DNA from: JAIBCL01 sp031411695
GTDB lineage: Bacteria; Verrucomicrobiota; Verrucomicrobiia; Verrucomicrobiales; Verrucomicrobiaceae
DNA: 18,459 nt
Assembly (NCBI GenBank): GCA_031411695.1
Contig: JANOBO010000082.1
Span: forward strand, 1-18,459
Reading direction: 5' to 3'
Position 1 is the stretch's first letter. Each line of letters begins with the position of its first letter. The position numbers and the translations under genes were made by a program. The notes beneath the pieces are model-generated. The model did not search any database. It worked only from the letters and a program-made list of their open reading frames with translations, and was not told the DNA's origin. Shown in pieces: positions 8,200 through 15,849 of this stretch.

Positions 8200-9210
8200 T
8201 CAAGGGAGCACCAGCCAGCGGTCGGAGATGAACTGCCGGATCCACACGCAGTGGTCCGACTCGGACTTCTCGGGGAACGCGAGTCTCACGACGATGCCGG
8301 ACATTGAGTTCGAGCGCGAGAGAGAGTGGGAGAGGCTGACGCCCATGGGCGAATCGCGCTCACAAAATCCGTGCAGTGAAACGAGGCCGTCCGGGGAGAG
8401 CAGATTTACCGAGAGAAATTTTTGGCGGTCGTTGAACTCGTAGTTGTAGTAGTCGCTCGTGGTGCCGAAGGCGCGGACCAAGGTCGCCGTCGTTGTGCGC
8501 TCTTTTTTAAAGGCGTCCCAACCCATCTGGCTGAAGCCGACGAACGACGTCCAGTCGAGGACGAACTTGCCGTCACTGTTCCGCCGCATGGCGAGCTCCA
8601 GGACATCGCCCGGACGATTGCACGAATAGGTGTAGTGAAGGATCTCAGTGCCGTCGAGGCGGTAGCGACCGCGGTTCAAGAGCGCGCCGGAAACCGGATC
8701 GCTGCCTTTTTGCACGTCGTAAAATTGTTCCATCAGCACGCGCGTGCGGTCGGGTTGATAGACGTAAGGCAGCTTTTCCTGCCATTTCGCGACCTTTGCA
8801 TAGCTCGCCAGCAACTCATCGGCCTGCTGCACATCGGGCGAGCTGGCATCCAAGGGGAGCGTGATCGTCACGGTCTCACTAGGGACCGAGGAGCTGTCTG
8901 TGTTCTGGCGGCTTTCTTTGGCCATGTCCCCGAGCGACACACGCGGGCCGCCGCCGGAGGTCTCGACTGCAACGGATGCCGCAGCTTCGCGGAGCTCGAC
9001 GGCTGATGCAGCGTCTGCCCGGACCTTTGCCTGGGCTTCCTTTCTGGCGGCAAACTCGGCCATCGCGGTGCGCCGGTTCAAATGATCGAAGTACCACTGC
9101 CATCCAATCACGAGTCCAAAAACCACGAGCCCTCCGGTGACGAGGAGGAGGACCATCAATGCGCGATGAGGATTGAGCGATGCGGGATGCAGTGGTTGTT
9201 CCGTCGGCAT
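8200..9210 (-). CDS. Single-pass membrane-anchored protein of unknown function
   Basis: 336 residues from the ATG at 9210. The N-terminal 16 residues are polar, followed by one strong transmembrane segment at about 17-40 (ALMVLLLVTGGLVVFGLVIG...), then an Ala/Glu/Arg-rich, probably helical stretch (about 45-85) and a Ser/Thr-rich linker. A folded C-terminal region follows from about 125, rich in aromatic residues (LPYVYQPDRTRVLMEQFY, FVLDWTSFVGFSQMGW, DYYNYEFNDRQKF). Orientation is probably N-in with the C-terminal domain in the periplasm. I do not recognise a named family; there are no catalytic motifs I can defend. It begins 9 bp after the stop of the glycosyltransferase gene, so the two are very likely co-transcribed, pointing to a possible cell-envelope role. 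It ends upstream of the amt promoter region. Confidence 0.8.
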   Translation of the reverse strand: MPTEQPLHPASLNPHRALMVLLLVTGGLVVFGLVIGWQWYFDHLNRRTAMAEFAARKEAQAKVRADAASAVELREAAASVAVETSGGGPRVSLGDMAKESRQNTDSSSVPSETVTITLPLDASSPDVQQADELLASYAKVAKWQEKLPYVYQPDRTRVLMEQFYDVQKGSDPVSGALLNRGRYRLDGTEILHYTYSCNRPGDVLELAMRRNSDGKFVLDWTSFVGFSQMGWDAFKKERTTTATLVRAFGTTSDYYNYEFNDRQKFLSVNLLSPDGLVSLHGFCERDSPMGVSLSHSLSRSNSMSGIVVRLAFPEKSESDHCVWIRQFISDRWLVLP

Positions 9211-9219
9211 GAGGAGCGG

Positions 9220-10392
9220 CTACAATGCGGCACAAGGGCGCTCCATCAAGTCTTTGTATAGGAGCTCCAGCTTGAGAATTTGTCCCTTCCGATCAAACCT
9301 AGTCTCGATGCTGCGGCGTCCGCCCTGAGCCACCCGTAGCCGGAGCGCTTCGTCGCCCAAAACAGACAGCATCGCCTGCGCGAGGGCAGCGGGGTCATTC
9401 TCAGGCACGAGCAAGCCGCTCTCGCCAGCGGTGATGGCTTCCGGGATGCCGCCGTGCATCGTAGCCACCACTGGCAGGCCCGTGGCCATGGCCTCAAGCA
9501 TCGCGTTGGGCACGCCCTCACGATCGCCCTCTCCCGTGGTGCGGCTCGGATGAACAAAGAGATGAGCGGCGGCAATCTCCCGCTTCACCGCGTCTTCAAA
9601 AATGAATCCCGTGAAGCGGACGCGTGCTCCGATTCCCAGGGCGTTGATCTGGCGATCCAGTGCATCTTTCAAAGGACCGTCTCCGATCAAAGTGAGAGTG
9701 GCACCTGGATGACTCTTCAAGATCTCGGCGAAGGCGGCGATGGTCAGATCAATGCCCTTTTTGGCGATGAACCGGCAGCTTTGGACAATTTGCCATGCGC
9801 CATGGGCCGGGGCTGAGCGAGGCTGAAACGCCCAGTCTTCAAGGGGTATGCCGGTGCGCTGGACCACCACCTTCCCAGCGGGACAGCCGAGGCGGATCAC
9901 ATCTGCCGCGAGGCTCTCGGAGCGGCACAGGACCCGCGCGGCCAGCCCCAGGACCTCGCGCAGCTTTGCCGCGTGGCGTGGTTTCTGTGTGTCGATCCCA
10001 GCGTCCGCGCCATGGAAGGAGACGACGACAGGATGCGGCCACGCCTTCATCAGGGGAATGAACTGCGGGGCCACATGCCCGAAGTACACGTGCAGGACCT
10101 GCGCTTCGACCCTCGTGAGCTCGAGGATCCAGCGTCGCAGCTCCCAGCCGTACATTTCCCACGGCTCATCCAGGACCTGGCGGTGGATGAGACGCCGCAG
10201 CCAGCGGGTGCGCGGCTTTGGCAAAACGGTGATCCGCCGGAAGTGAAACGGGAAGTAGGTTGGGTTCTCCCGCTTGTGGGTAAAGACCTGCGCCGTCACC
10301 GCCTTCAATCCCATGATCTGCCGGTAAACATGCAGTTGATCCTTTTTCAGGAAGTCCGCGATGTAACTGGCTACGACGGGGTTTTTCGGCAT
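9220..10392 (-). CDS. GT4-family glycosyltransferase (GT-B fold)
   Basis: 390 residues from ATG 10392. Retaining GT-B enzymes of this kind transfer a sugar from a nucleotide donor onto surface glycans at the cytoplasmic face of the membrane. The N-terminal domain has VVVSFHGADAG (122-132). The C-terminal donor-binding domain starts near 200 with IVQSCRFIAKKGID (Arg207, Lys211/212), then TLIGDGP and HPSRTTGEGD. The Glu-x7-Glu motif is Glu292...Glu300 in EGVPNAMLEAMATGLPVVAT. The sequence style resembles colanic-acid-type (WcaL/AmsK) transferases, but donor and acceptor cannot be assigned. Divergent from kdsD across 88 bp, and followed 9 bp later by the membrane-anchored protein. Together with KdsD this suggests a surface-polysaccharide or LPS context. 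Confidence 0.9.
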   Translation of the reverse strand: MPKNPVVASYIADFLKKDQLHVYRQIMGLKAVTAQVFTHKRENPTYFPFHFRRITVLPKPRTRWLRRLIHRQVLDEPWEMYGWELRRWILELTRVEAQVLHVYFGHVAPQFIPLMKAWPHPVVVSFHGADAGIDTQKPRHAAKLREVLGLAARVLCRSESLAADVIRLGCPAGKVVVQRTGIPLEDWAFQPRSAPAHGAWQIVQSCRFIAKKGIDLTIAAFAEILKSHPGATLTLIGDGPLKDALDRQINALGIGARVRFTGFIFEDAVKREIAAAHLFVHPSRTTGEGDREGVPNAMLEAMATGLPVVATMHGGIPEAITAGESGLLVPENDPAALAQAMLSVLGDEALRLRVAQGGRRSIETRFDRKGQILKLELLYKDLMERPCAAL

Positions 10393-10422
10393 TGATCGGG
10401 TGAAAGTGGCTGGCTACTGTGC

Positions 10423-10437
10423 CCGCCCGCCGGGCGG
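10423..10437. promoter_or_regulatory. GC palindrome in the divergent GT4/kdsD intergenic region
   Basis: CCGCCCG-C-CGGGCGG: two perfect 7-bp arms around one base, about 30 bp upstream of the GT4 start and 43 bp before kdsD. Symmetric sites of this kind can be operators for divergent genes, but a GC-only palindrome can arise by chance in this composition. Confidence 0.25.
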
Positions 10438-10480
10438 AAACTCCGGGCCGGTATTCTGCTGGATTCCCCGCACCTGTCAC

Positions 10481-11452
10481 ATGAATTATCCCGAAAAAGC
10501 CCGCCGCGTCATCGACATCGAGATTCACGAGTTGCAGCGGTTGCGCGATCGGATTGACGTTGGATTCACGGCTGCGATCGAGCTCATCCTCACGGGCCTG
10601 CAAGCCAGACGAAAGCTTATCATCTGCGGGGTCGGCAAGAGTGGCAACATCGGGCGAAAGCTGGCCGCGACCCTGAACAGCACGGGCGCCACGGCCGTGA
10701 ACCTCAACGTCGGCGACGCGCTGCATGGCGACTTGGGAGTCATTGACGAGGGCGATCTCATCGTGGTGCTCAGCTACAGCGGGGAAACCAGCGAGATCAT
10801 CGACCTCCTCCCCCATTTCAAGCGGCTGGCCGTCTCCATCATCGCCATCACGGGCGGCGGGGGCTCCACGCTCGCGAAGCATTCCGATGTGGTGCTCGAC
10901 GTCGCCGTCAGCCAGGAGGCCTGCCCGCTGAATCTCGCCCCCACGTCCAGCACCACCACGATGCTCGTGCTCTGTGACGCTCTCGCGATGGTGCTGCTTG
11001 AGGCGCGCGGTTTCAAATCCGACGACTTCGCACGGCTGCACCCTGGCGGATCGCTGGGCCGGGCCCTGCTCACGCGCGCCGGTGACGTCATGCGCAGCGG
11101 TGCCCAGGTGGCCATGGTCACACCGGAAACCAGCATCCGCGAGGCCCTCGAAACCATGACGGCGGCTCGCAGCGGAGCGGCCATCGTCCGCAGCCCGGAC
11201 GGGAAGCTGGCGGGCGTCTTCACCCACGGCGACTTTGTGCGCGCGTTTCAGAAAGACGCCGCCATCGCGGCCAACAACGTGGAAGGCTACATGACGCGCA
11301 GCCCCATCAGCATCCGCGCTGACAAGCTGGCCGCAGAGGTGCTGGCCACCTTGGAGCAGCACCGGGTGGACGACATCGTCGTGGTGAACGAATCTGGCGA
11401 GCCGGTCGGCATGGTGGACACGCAGGACCTGAGCCGGTTGAAACTGGTTTGA
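10481..11452 (+). CDS. kdsD: D-arabinose-5-phosphate isomerase (KdsD/KpsF/GutQ family)
   Basis: Converts ribulose-5-phosphate to arabinose-5-phosphate, the first committed step to Kdo for LPS (or capsule) in the cytoplasm. Starting at ATG 10481 gives 323 residues, the usual family length; an in-frame ATG at 10400 only adds a non-conserved leader overlapping the divergent promoter region. Domains: SIS (about 40-175) with GVGKSGNIGRK (Lys53), LHGDLGVI (His82), VVLSYSGETSEI and the signature FARLHPGGSLGRALL (His187); then two CBS domains (about 204-258 and 268-323), as in full-length KdsD and KpsF. Other Kdo genes (kdsA, kdsB, kdsC) are not in the window. KdsD versus KpsF/GutQ cannot be separated by sequence alone; the lack of a capsule or sorbitol cluster favours KdsD. 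Confidence 0.92.
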   Translation: MNYPEKARRVIDIEIHELQRLRDRIDVGFTAAIELILTGLQARRKLIICGVGKSGNIGRKLAATLNSTGATAVNLNVGDALHGDLGVIDEGDLIVVLSYSGETSEIIDLLPHFKRLAVSIIAITGGGGSTLAKHSDVVLDVAVSQEACPLNLAPTSSTTTMLVLCDALAMVLLEARGFKSDDFARLHPGGSLGRALLTRAGDVMRSGAQVAMVTPETSIREALETMTAARSGAAIVRSPDGKLAGVFTHGDFVRAFQKDAAIAANNVEGYMTRSPISIRADKLAAEVLATLEQHRVDDIVVVNESGEPVGMVDTQDLSRLKLV

Positions 11453-11575
11453 TCCGTGGGCATCGGATCGGGCGAGCGAGAGCGGGTAAAAGTAATTGCG
11501 GACTCAAACAAACCCTTCCCAAGGTTATTCACATATGTTAATTAAAGGCGCTCTGATCCGCAGTCGCCGAGCCTC

Positions 11576-12409
11576 ATGCCAAAGTACAACCACCGTCTCA
11601 GTTACAAAAAGCGTCGCGACAAAGCCGTGGAGCGGAGCAAGCCCCCGGTCCGCCGCCGCTCCGATGTGATGAGGGAGGAGACTCTGAAGACTGCGAAGAC
11701 ATGGTTTGCGTCCCTCATCCTGTTTCCTGTGGCAGTGATCTCGCTGTTCACCGGTGTGGAAATGTTTTTCCGGGCGAACCAGAAATCACACTTTTGGCGC
11801 ACGGACGAGTTCTTGTTCTTCCTGCTCGGCGGAGGGACATGGGCGGCTTTCTACTGGCTCGGGTGGCGGCCGATCCGGTCCTACGTTTTCGCCCACGAGT
11901 TCACGCATCTCGTCATCGCCAAGCTGTTCGGCGGGAAGATCTATGACTGGCGTGTGTCAGCAGAGGGCGGCTACGTCGAGACAAACAAGTCGAACACCTG
12001 GATCACGTTGGGACCCTACCTTGTGCCCTTTTACACTCTGCTCGTGCTCGTCGGATTCGGCGCGGTCGGGTTGTTTGTGGACATGTCAAAAGCCCAGCCG
12101 CTGCAGGTGGCGGACTGGACTGTGCATTTCAGATGGATGTGGCTTCTTTATTGGCTGGTCGGGTTCACATGGAGCTATCATCTCACGTTCACGGTTCAGA
12201 CGATTCATGTGGAGCAAGGCGACCTCACGCGGAACGGCGAGTTCTTCTCCCTCATGCTCATTTTCATCGTCAACCTGGCCCTCATCGGCGCGCTCTTTGT
12301 CGCGGCACTGCCCGGTGAAAACGTGGCCGAGGCAGGCAGTGTGTGGCTGGAGGTGGCGAAAAGCGGCTGGCACTTTGTCACGAGACTTTTCGCATCCAGC
12401 GCGATGTAG
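11576..12409 (+). CDS. Multi-pass membrane protein with HEFTH motif, putative M50-like metallopeptidase
   Basis: 277 residues from ATG 11576. The first 40 residues are strongly basic (KKRRDK, RRR). Hydrophobic segments follow at about 44-66 (WFASLILFPVAVISLFTGVEMFF), 77-95, 140-168, 188-206 and 222-246. His107-Glu108-Phe-Thr-His111 (AHEFTHLVIAKLFGGKIYDW) is an HExxH zinc site at a membrane boundary. The following glycine-rich stretch (SAEGGYVETNKSNTW) and TLGPYLVPFYTLLVL resemble the arrangement in M50/M50B-type intramembrane proteases, where a later conserved segment supplies the third ligand. I cannot identify a clear NxxPxxxLDG motif, so catalysis is unproven; it may be a non-proteolytic relative. 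It follows kdsD after 123 bp. That gap contains an AT-rich stretch (11530-11546), possibly its own promoter. Confidence 0.75.
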   Translation: MPKYNHRLSYKKRRDKAVERSKPPVRRRSDVMREETLKTAKTWFASLILFPVAVISLFTGVEMFFRANQKSHFWRTDEFLFFLLGGGTWAAFYWLGWRPIRSYVFAHEFTHLVIAKLFGGKIYDWRVSAEGGYVETNKSNTWITLGPYLVPFYTLLVLVGFGAVGLFVDMSKAQPLQVADWTVHFRWMWLLYWLVGFTWSYHLTFTVQTIHVEQGDLTRNGEFFSLMLIFIVNLALIGALFVAALPGENVAEAGSVWLEVAKSGWHFVTRLFASSAM

Positions 12410-12514
12410 CGCGGGGACGGCTTCGCGTGTGCATGGACATCGGGAGGGTTCTTGATTTTGCCTCCTGTGATCGACGCATGGTGGCCGGCCGGGAAAACTC
12501 AGCCATCGCGGAGA

Positions 12515-12546
12515 TCCACTTTCGAAGTTCTTGTCCTGAAAGTGGA
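12515..12546 (-). repeat. Perfect inverted repeat overlapping the tRNA-Gly 3' end
   Basis: TCCACTTTC and GAAAGTGGA (9-bp arms at 12515-12523 and 12538-12546, 14-nt loop). On the minus strand the first arm includes the discriminator base and encoded CCA of the tRNA, so the precursor could fold its own 3' end into a hairpin. No U-tract follows, so it is not a classic terminator. Confidence 0.75.
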
Positions 12547-12617
12547 GCGGGTGACGCGATTTGAACGCGCGACATCAACCTTGGCAAGGTTGCGCTCTAC
12601 CACTGAGCTACACCCGC
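12543..12617 (-). tRNA. tRNA-Gly (anticodon GCC)
   Basis: The minus strand gives a full cloverleaf. The acceptor is GCGGGTG paired with CACCCGC, then discriminator T and encoded CCA (12546-12543). The D-arm region is AGCTCAGTGGTAGAGC, the anticodon stem CAACC/GGTTG with loop TTGCCAA (anticodon GCC at 12585-12583), and the T-arm GCGCGTTCAAATCGCG. It reads Gly codons GGC/GGT. It lies downstream of sdhB on the same strand. The 123 bp between them (12618-12740) contain no gene and no promoter I can defend. Confidence 0.97.
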
Positions 12618-12740
12618 GATAACGAGGGCCTATGGTGGCGCGATTCAGAAATTGATCAAGCTGAAATTCAAGATCGTGTTGTTGAATCCATGACCGGAGC
12701 GCTTCGCATCATTAAGACACGAGCGCGCCGTTCAGGCCGA

Positions 12741-13523
12741 TCAATCGCCTCCACCGCCTGCGCTCGCTTCCTTCTCGGCCACCGATGACCACAGGTAGTC
12801 ACGGTTTAGCTTGCCGATCCAATCGACGCTGATCTCCTTCGGGCATGCCGCCTCGCACTCGTATTGGTTCGTGCAACCGCCAAAGCCCTCGGCATCCATG
12901 GCACGCACCATGCCAAGCGTGCGGCGGGTCTTCTCAGGCTTGCCTTGCGGCAGAAGATTGAGCTGGCCTGCCTTTGCCGCGACGAAGAGCATCGCGCTCG
13001 CGTTCTTGCACGCGGCCACGCAAGCACCGCAGCCGATGCACTCGGCGGCATCCATCGCGGCGTCGGCGGTTTCCTTGCCGATGGGCAGCGCGTTCGCGTC
13101 GATGGCGGAGCCGGTGCGCACGGTGACGAAGCCGCCCGCGCGCTGGATGCGGTCAAACGCGCCGCGATCCACCACGAGATCCTTCACGACGGGAAATGCC
13201 TTCGCGCGAAACGGCTCGACATAGATCGTGTCCCCGTCCTTGAACTTGCGCATGTGGAGCTGGCAGGTCGTCGTGGCCTTCTGCGATCCGTGCGGGCGCC
13301 CGTTTATGACCATCGAGCACATGCCGCAGATGCCCTCGCGGCAATCGTGATCGAAGGCGACAGGGTCCTCGCCCTTCGTGATGAGGCGCGCGTTCACGAT
13401 GTCCATCATCTCGAGGAACGAGGCGTGATCTGGAATTTGCGTGGCGTCGATGTCCTGAAAGCGACCGGCCGCGTTCGCGCTGTTCTGACGCCAGACTTTG
13501 AGTTTGAGATTGAGGAGGGACAT
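12741..13523 (-). CDS. sdhB: Succinate dehydrogenase iron-sulfur subunit (type B)
   Basis: 260 residues from ATG 13523. Carries electrons from the FAD subunit to the membrane quinone site in respiratory complex II. Three cysteine groups are complete: the ferredoxin-like [2Fe-2S] set Cys61, Cys66, Cys69 and Cys87 (DCREGICGMCSMVING ... TTTC); the [4Fe-4S] set Cys162, Cys165, Cys168 in CIGCGACVAACK; and the [3Fe-4S]-type set, in which Cys172, Cys217 (CTNQYECEAACP), Cys223 and Cys227 supply the remaining ligands. Last gene of sdhC-sdhA-(small ORF)-sdhB, with 30 bp between the small ORF and this start. The type-B pattern (single cytochrome b subunit, about 250-residue B subunit) matches quinone-linked enzymes of Bacteroidetes, epsilonproteobacteria and Bacillus that can act as Sdh or fumarate reductase. 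Confidence 0.95.
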   Translation of the reverse strand: MSLLNLKLKVWRQNSANAAGRFQDIDATQIPDHASFLEMMDIVNARLITKGEDPVAFDHDCREGICGMCSMVINGRPHGSQKATTTCQLHMRKFKDGDTIYVEPFRAKAFPVVKDLVVDRGAFDRIQRAGGFVTVRTGSAIDANALPIGKETADAAMDAAECIGCGACVAACKNASAMLFVAAKAGQLNLLPQGKPEKTRRTLGMVRAMDAEGFGGCTNQYECEAACPKEISVDWIGKLNRDYLWSSVAEKEASAGGGGD

Positions 13524-13553
13524 GATCTGATTTTTAAGGCGGAGGTTTGGAAT

Positions 13554-13841
13554 CTAAAAGTTATCAGCTCCTGGCGGCCCGTTCGGAGTGAAGCAGCTCA
13601 ATGGTGCAGCGGACCCAGCTGGTATTGCCAACGGAGTAGTCGAGGGCGTGACTGCGGGCCGGTCTGCCACAGCAAGCAGTCCGGCGTCGTGGCCATACCA
13701 GTCTTGAGTGGCGAGGAACAAGCACGCGGCGGCCAGCTCATCCTTGTCAGGGTGATCGTACCGCAGCCAGTCTGCCGCGCTGAACGCATCTTTCTGATGT
13801 GCGCAGAACTCCAGCAGATTGGATTCGCTCTCCCAGTTCAT
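13554..13841 (-). CDS. Small hypothetical protein inside the sdh operon
   Basis: 95 residues from ATG 13841, beginning 8 bp after the sdhA stop and ending 30 bp before sdhB, all on one strand. I do not recognise it. The first 60 residues (NLLEFCAHQKDAFSAADWL, YDHPDKDELAAACLFLATQDWYG) look like a soluble, acidic helical domain with three Trp. The tail from about 63 is rich in Pro, Ala and Thr and looks disordered. No signal peptide, membrane segment or metal-binding cluster is visible. Third codon positions are mostly G/C, like the neighbours, which supports real coding, as does its tight fit between the two operon genes. It may be an accessory protein or a lineage-specific insertion. It could also be a spurious frame in a 326 bp spacer. 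Confidence 0.55.
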   Translation of the reverse strand: MNWESESNLLEFCAHQKDAFSAADWLRYDHPDKDELAAACLFLATQDWYGHDAGLLAVADRPAVTPSTTPLAIPAGSAAPLSCFTPNGPPGADNF

Positions 13842-13849
13842 GGCTTGCT

Positions 13850-15760
13850 TTATTTGTAGCTTCGCACCGCGAGATGCACCTCTTCAAACTTCAGCTCCTC
13901 CTTGTTGAGCTGCGGCTTCGAGAGATCGCCAGTGTGGCCCCATGCGGCGGCGTAAGTGAAGTTGGCGTCATCGCGCCTGGCCTCGCCGTCTTCGTATTGA
14001 TGTTCGACGCGGAAATGGCCGCCGCAGCTCTCCTCCCTCTCGCGCGCGTCCAGACACAGCAGCTCGGCAAACTCAAGGAAATCGGCCACGCGGCCTGCCT
14101 TCTCCAGCTCTTGATTCAATCCCGCGCCGCTGCCGGGAACGATGACGTTGTTCCAAAACTCCTCGCGCAGCTCGGGTATGCGTTGCAGCGCCTCAGTCAA
14201 TCCTTCGCGCGTCCGGGCCATGCCGCACTTGTCCCACACCAGCAGTCCGAGTTCGCGGTGAAAGCTGTCCACCGTGCGCTTGCCTTTGATGTTCAGCAGG
14301 CGCGTCGTGCGCGCGTTCACATCCTCGAGCGCCTTGGCAAACTCAGGATCGGCTGTTGTGACGCTGCCGGGTTTCTCACCGACAAGGTAATTGGCGATGG
14401 TCGTCGGGATGACGAAGTAGCCATCCGCGAGTCCCTGCATCAGCGCGCTGGCGCCGAGGCGGTTCGCGCCGTGATCGGAGAAGTTCGCCTCACCGAGCAC
14501 ATGCAGGCCGGGCAGGTTGCTCATCAAATTGTAGTCCACCCACAGGCCGCCCATCGTGTAATGGACGGCGGGATAAATGCGCATCGGCTGGCCGTAGGCG
14601 TTCTCGCCGGTGATGCGCTCGTACATGTCGAACAGATTCCCGTTGCGCTCGGCGATGGTCTTCTGACCGAATTGCTTGATGGACTCCGCGAAGTCGAGAT
14701 ACACGCCGCGGCCGCCGGGGCCGACGCCGCGACCCTCATCGCATGCTTCCTTGGCGGCGCGGCTGGAGATGTCGCGCGGAGCGAGATTGCCGAAGCTCGG
14801 ATACTTGCGCTCGAGGTAGTAGTCGCGCTCGTCCTCCGGGATGGAGGAGGCGGGTCGGGAGTCGCCTTGCTTCTTGGGTGCCCACACACGGCCGTCGTTG
14901 CGCAGCGACTCCGACATCAGGGTGAGTTTGCTTTGGTAATCACCGCTGACCGGGATGCAGGTCGGATGAATCTGTGTGTAGCACGGGTTTGCAAAGAACG
15001 CGCCTTTCTTATGCGCGCGCCACGTTGCCGTGACGTTGCACCCCATCGCATTCGTCGAGAGATAGAACACGGGTCCGTAGCCGCCCGTGCAAAGCAGCAC
15101 TGCATCTGCGGCGTGCGCCTCGATCTTCCCGGTCACCAGATCGCGCGTGATGATGCCCTTGGCGTGGCCGTTCACGACGACGACATCGAGCATCTCGCAG
15201 CGCGAGTGCATCTGCACGCCGCCAGCGGCGATTTGCTTGTTCAACGCCGAGTACGCACCGAGCAATAGCTGCTGTCCCGTCTGCCCGCGTGCGTAAAACG
15301 TGCGCGATACCTGCGCGCCGCCGAAAGACCGGTTTGCCAGCGCGCCGCCGTACTCGCGTGCGAATGGCACGCCCTGCGCCACACATTGGTTGATGATGTT
15401 CACGCTCTCCTCAGCGAGCCGATGCACGTTCCCCTCGCGCGCGCGGAAGTCGCCGCCTTTGATCGTGTCGTAAAAGAGGCGATAGACCGAGTCGCCGTCG
15501 TTTTGATAATTCTTCGCCGCATTGATGCCGCCCTGCGCCGCGATGGAGTGCGCGCGGCGCGGGCTGTCTTGAAAGCAAAAGCTCTTCACCTTGTAGCCCA
15601 GCTCGGAGAGCGATGCCGCAGCCGACGAACCTGCCAGTCCGGTGCCGACGACGATGACAGTGTACTTCCGTTTGTTCTTCGGATTGATCAGCTTCGAGTC
15701 GCGCTTGTGCTTGGACCACTTGTCAGCGAGCGGGCCGGAGGGTGTGTGAGAGTCGAGCAT
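13850..15760 (-). CDS. sdhA: Succinate dehydrogenase / fumarate reductase flavoprotein subunit
   Basis: 636 residues from ATG 15760. Oxidises succinate to fumarate on covalently bound FAD at the cytoplasmic face of the membrane. Seen here: the Rossmann dinucleotide fold VIVVGTGLAGSSAA (35-48); His71 in HSIAAQGGIN, the expected covalent FAD attachment site; LLCTGGYG; substrate-site HPTCIP (His265) and PRDISSRA (Arg329-Arg334); HYTMGGLWVD; and GEANFSDHGANRLGASAL near the end of the FAD domain, followed by the helical and C-terminal domains. The sequence style is that of type-B enzymes. It follows sdhC after 89 bp that include a heptamer repeat abutting its start codon. No Shine-Dalgarno is visible. 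It is followed by the small ORF and sdhB. Confidence 0.96.
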   Translation of the reverse strand: MLDSHTPSGPLADKWSKHKRDSKLINPKNKRKYTVIVVGTGLAGSSAAASLSELGYKVKSFCFQDSPRRAHSIAAQGGINAAKNYQNDGDSVYRLFYDTIKGGDFRAREGNVHRLAEESVNIINQCVAQGVPFAREYGGALANRSFGGAQVSRTFYARGQTGQQLLLGAYSALNKQIAAGGVQMHSRCEMLDVVVVNGHAKGIITRDLVTGKIEAHAADAVLLCTGGYGPVFYLSTNAMGCNVTATWRAHKKGAFFANPCYTQIHPTCIPVSGDYQSKLTLMSESLRNDGRVWAPKKQGDSRPASSIPEDERDYYLERKYPSFGNLAPRDISSRAAKEACDEGRGVGPGGRGVYLDFAESIKQFGQKTIAERNGNLFDMYERITGENAYGQPMRIYPAVHYTMGGLWVDYNLMSNLPGLHVLGEANFSDHGANRLGASALMQGLADGYFVIPTTIANYLVGEKPGSVTTADPEFAKALEDVNARTTRLLNIKGKRTVDSFHRELGLLVWDKCGMARTREGLTEALQRIPELREEFWNNVIVPGSGAGLNQELEKAGRVADFLEFAELLCLDAREREESCGGHFRVEHQYEDGEARRDDANFTYAAAWGHTGDLSKPQLNKEELKFEEVHLAVRSYK

Positions 15761-15763
15761 GAG

Positions 15764-15798
15764 GAATGACGAATGACGAATTTAGAATGACGAATGCC
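15764..15798. repeat. Heptamer tandem repeat (GAATGAC-type) before sdhA
   Basis: Five consecutive 7-bp units: GAATGAC, GAATGAC, GAATTTA, GAATGAC, GAATGCC. On the coding strand the repeat reads GTCATTC units and ends 3 nt before the sdhA ATG. From memory, similar GAATGAC heptamers are scattered through some Verrucomicrobia and other environmental genomes; I cannot confirm this here. It may affect translation initiation of sdhA or be a neutral slippage-prone repeat. Confidence 0.85.
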
Positions 15799-15849
15799 TG
15801 AGTGCTGCGCGGTTGAGGTTCCGGGTTGTCGGTTAAGCCGTTTCTGTCC

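Noticed and set aside
10400..10480. Longer kdsD frame starting at ATG 10400
   Set aside because: Adds a Pro/Gly/Cys-rich leader unlike the family and occupies the divergent promoter region; 10481 gives normal family length.
12343..12587. Short ORFs on both strands around the end of the HEFTH gene and tRNA
   Set aside because: They overlap the HEFTH gene end or the tRNA, have no initiation signals and no recognisable sequence; the 12410-12542 gap appears non-coding.
12864..13859. 331-codon plus-strand open frame
   Set aside because: Antisense to sdhB and the small ORF; repetitive Ala/His/Arg/Val composition with no recognisable domain.
13799..15268. 489-codon plus-strand open frame
   Set aside because: Antisense shadow of sdhA; no family features, composition typical of the reverse frame of a GC-rich gene.
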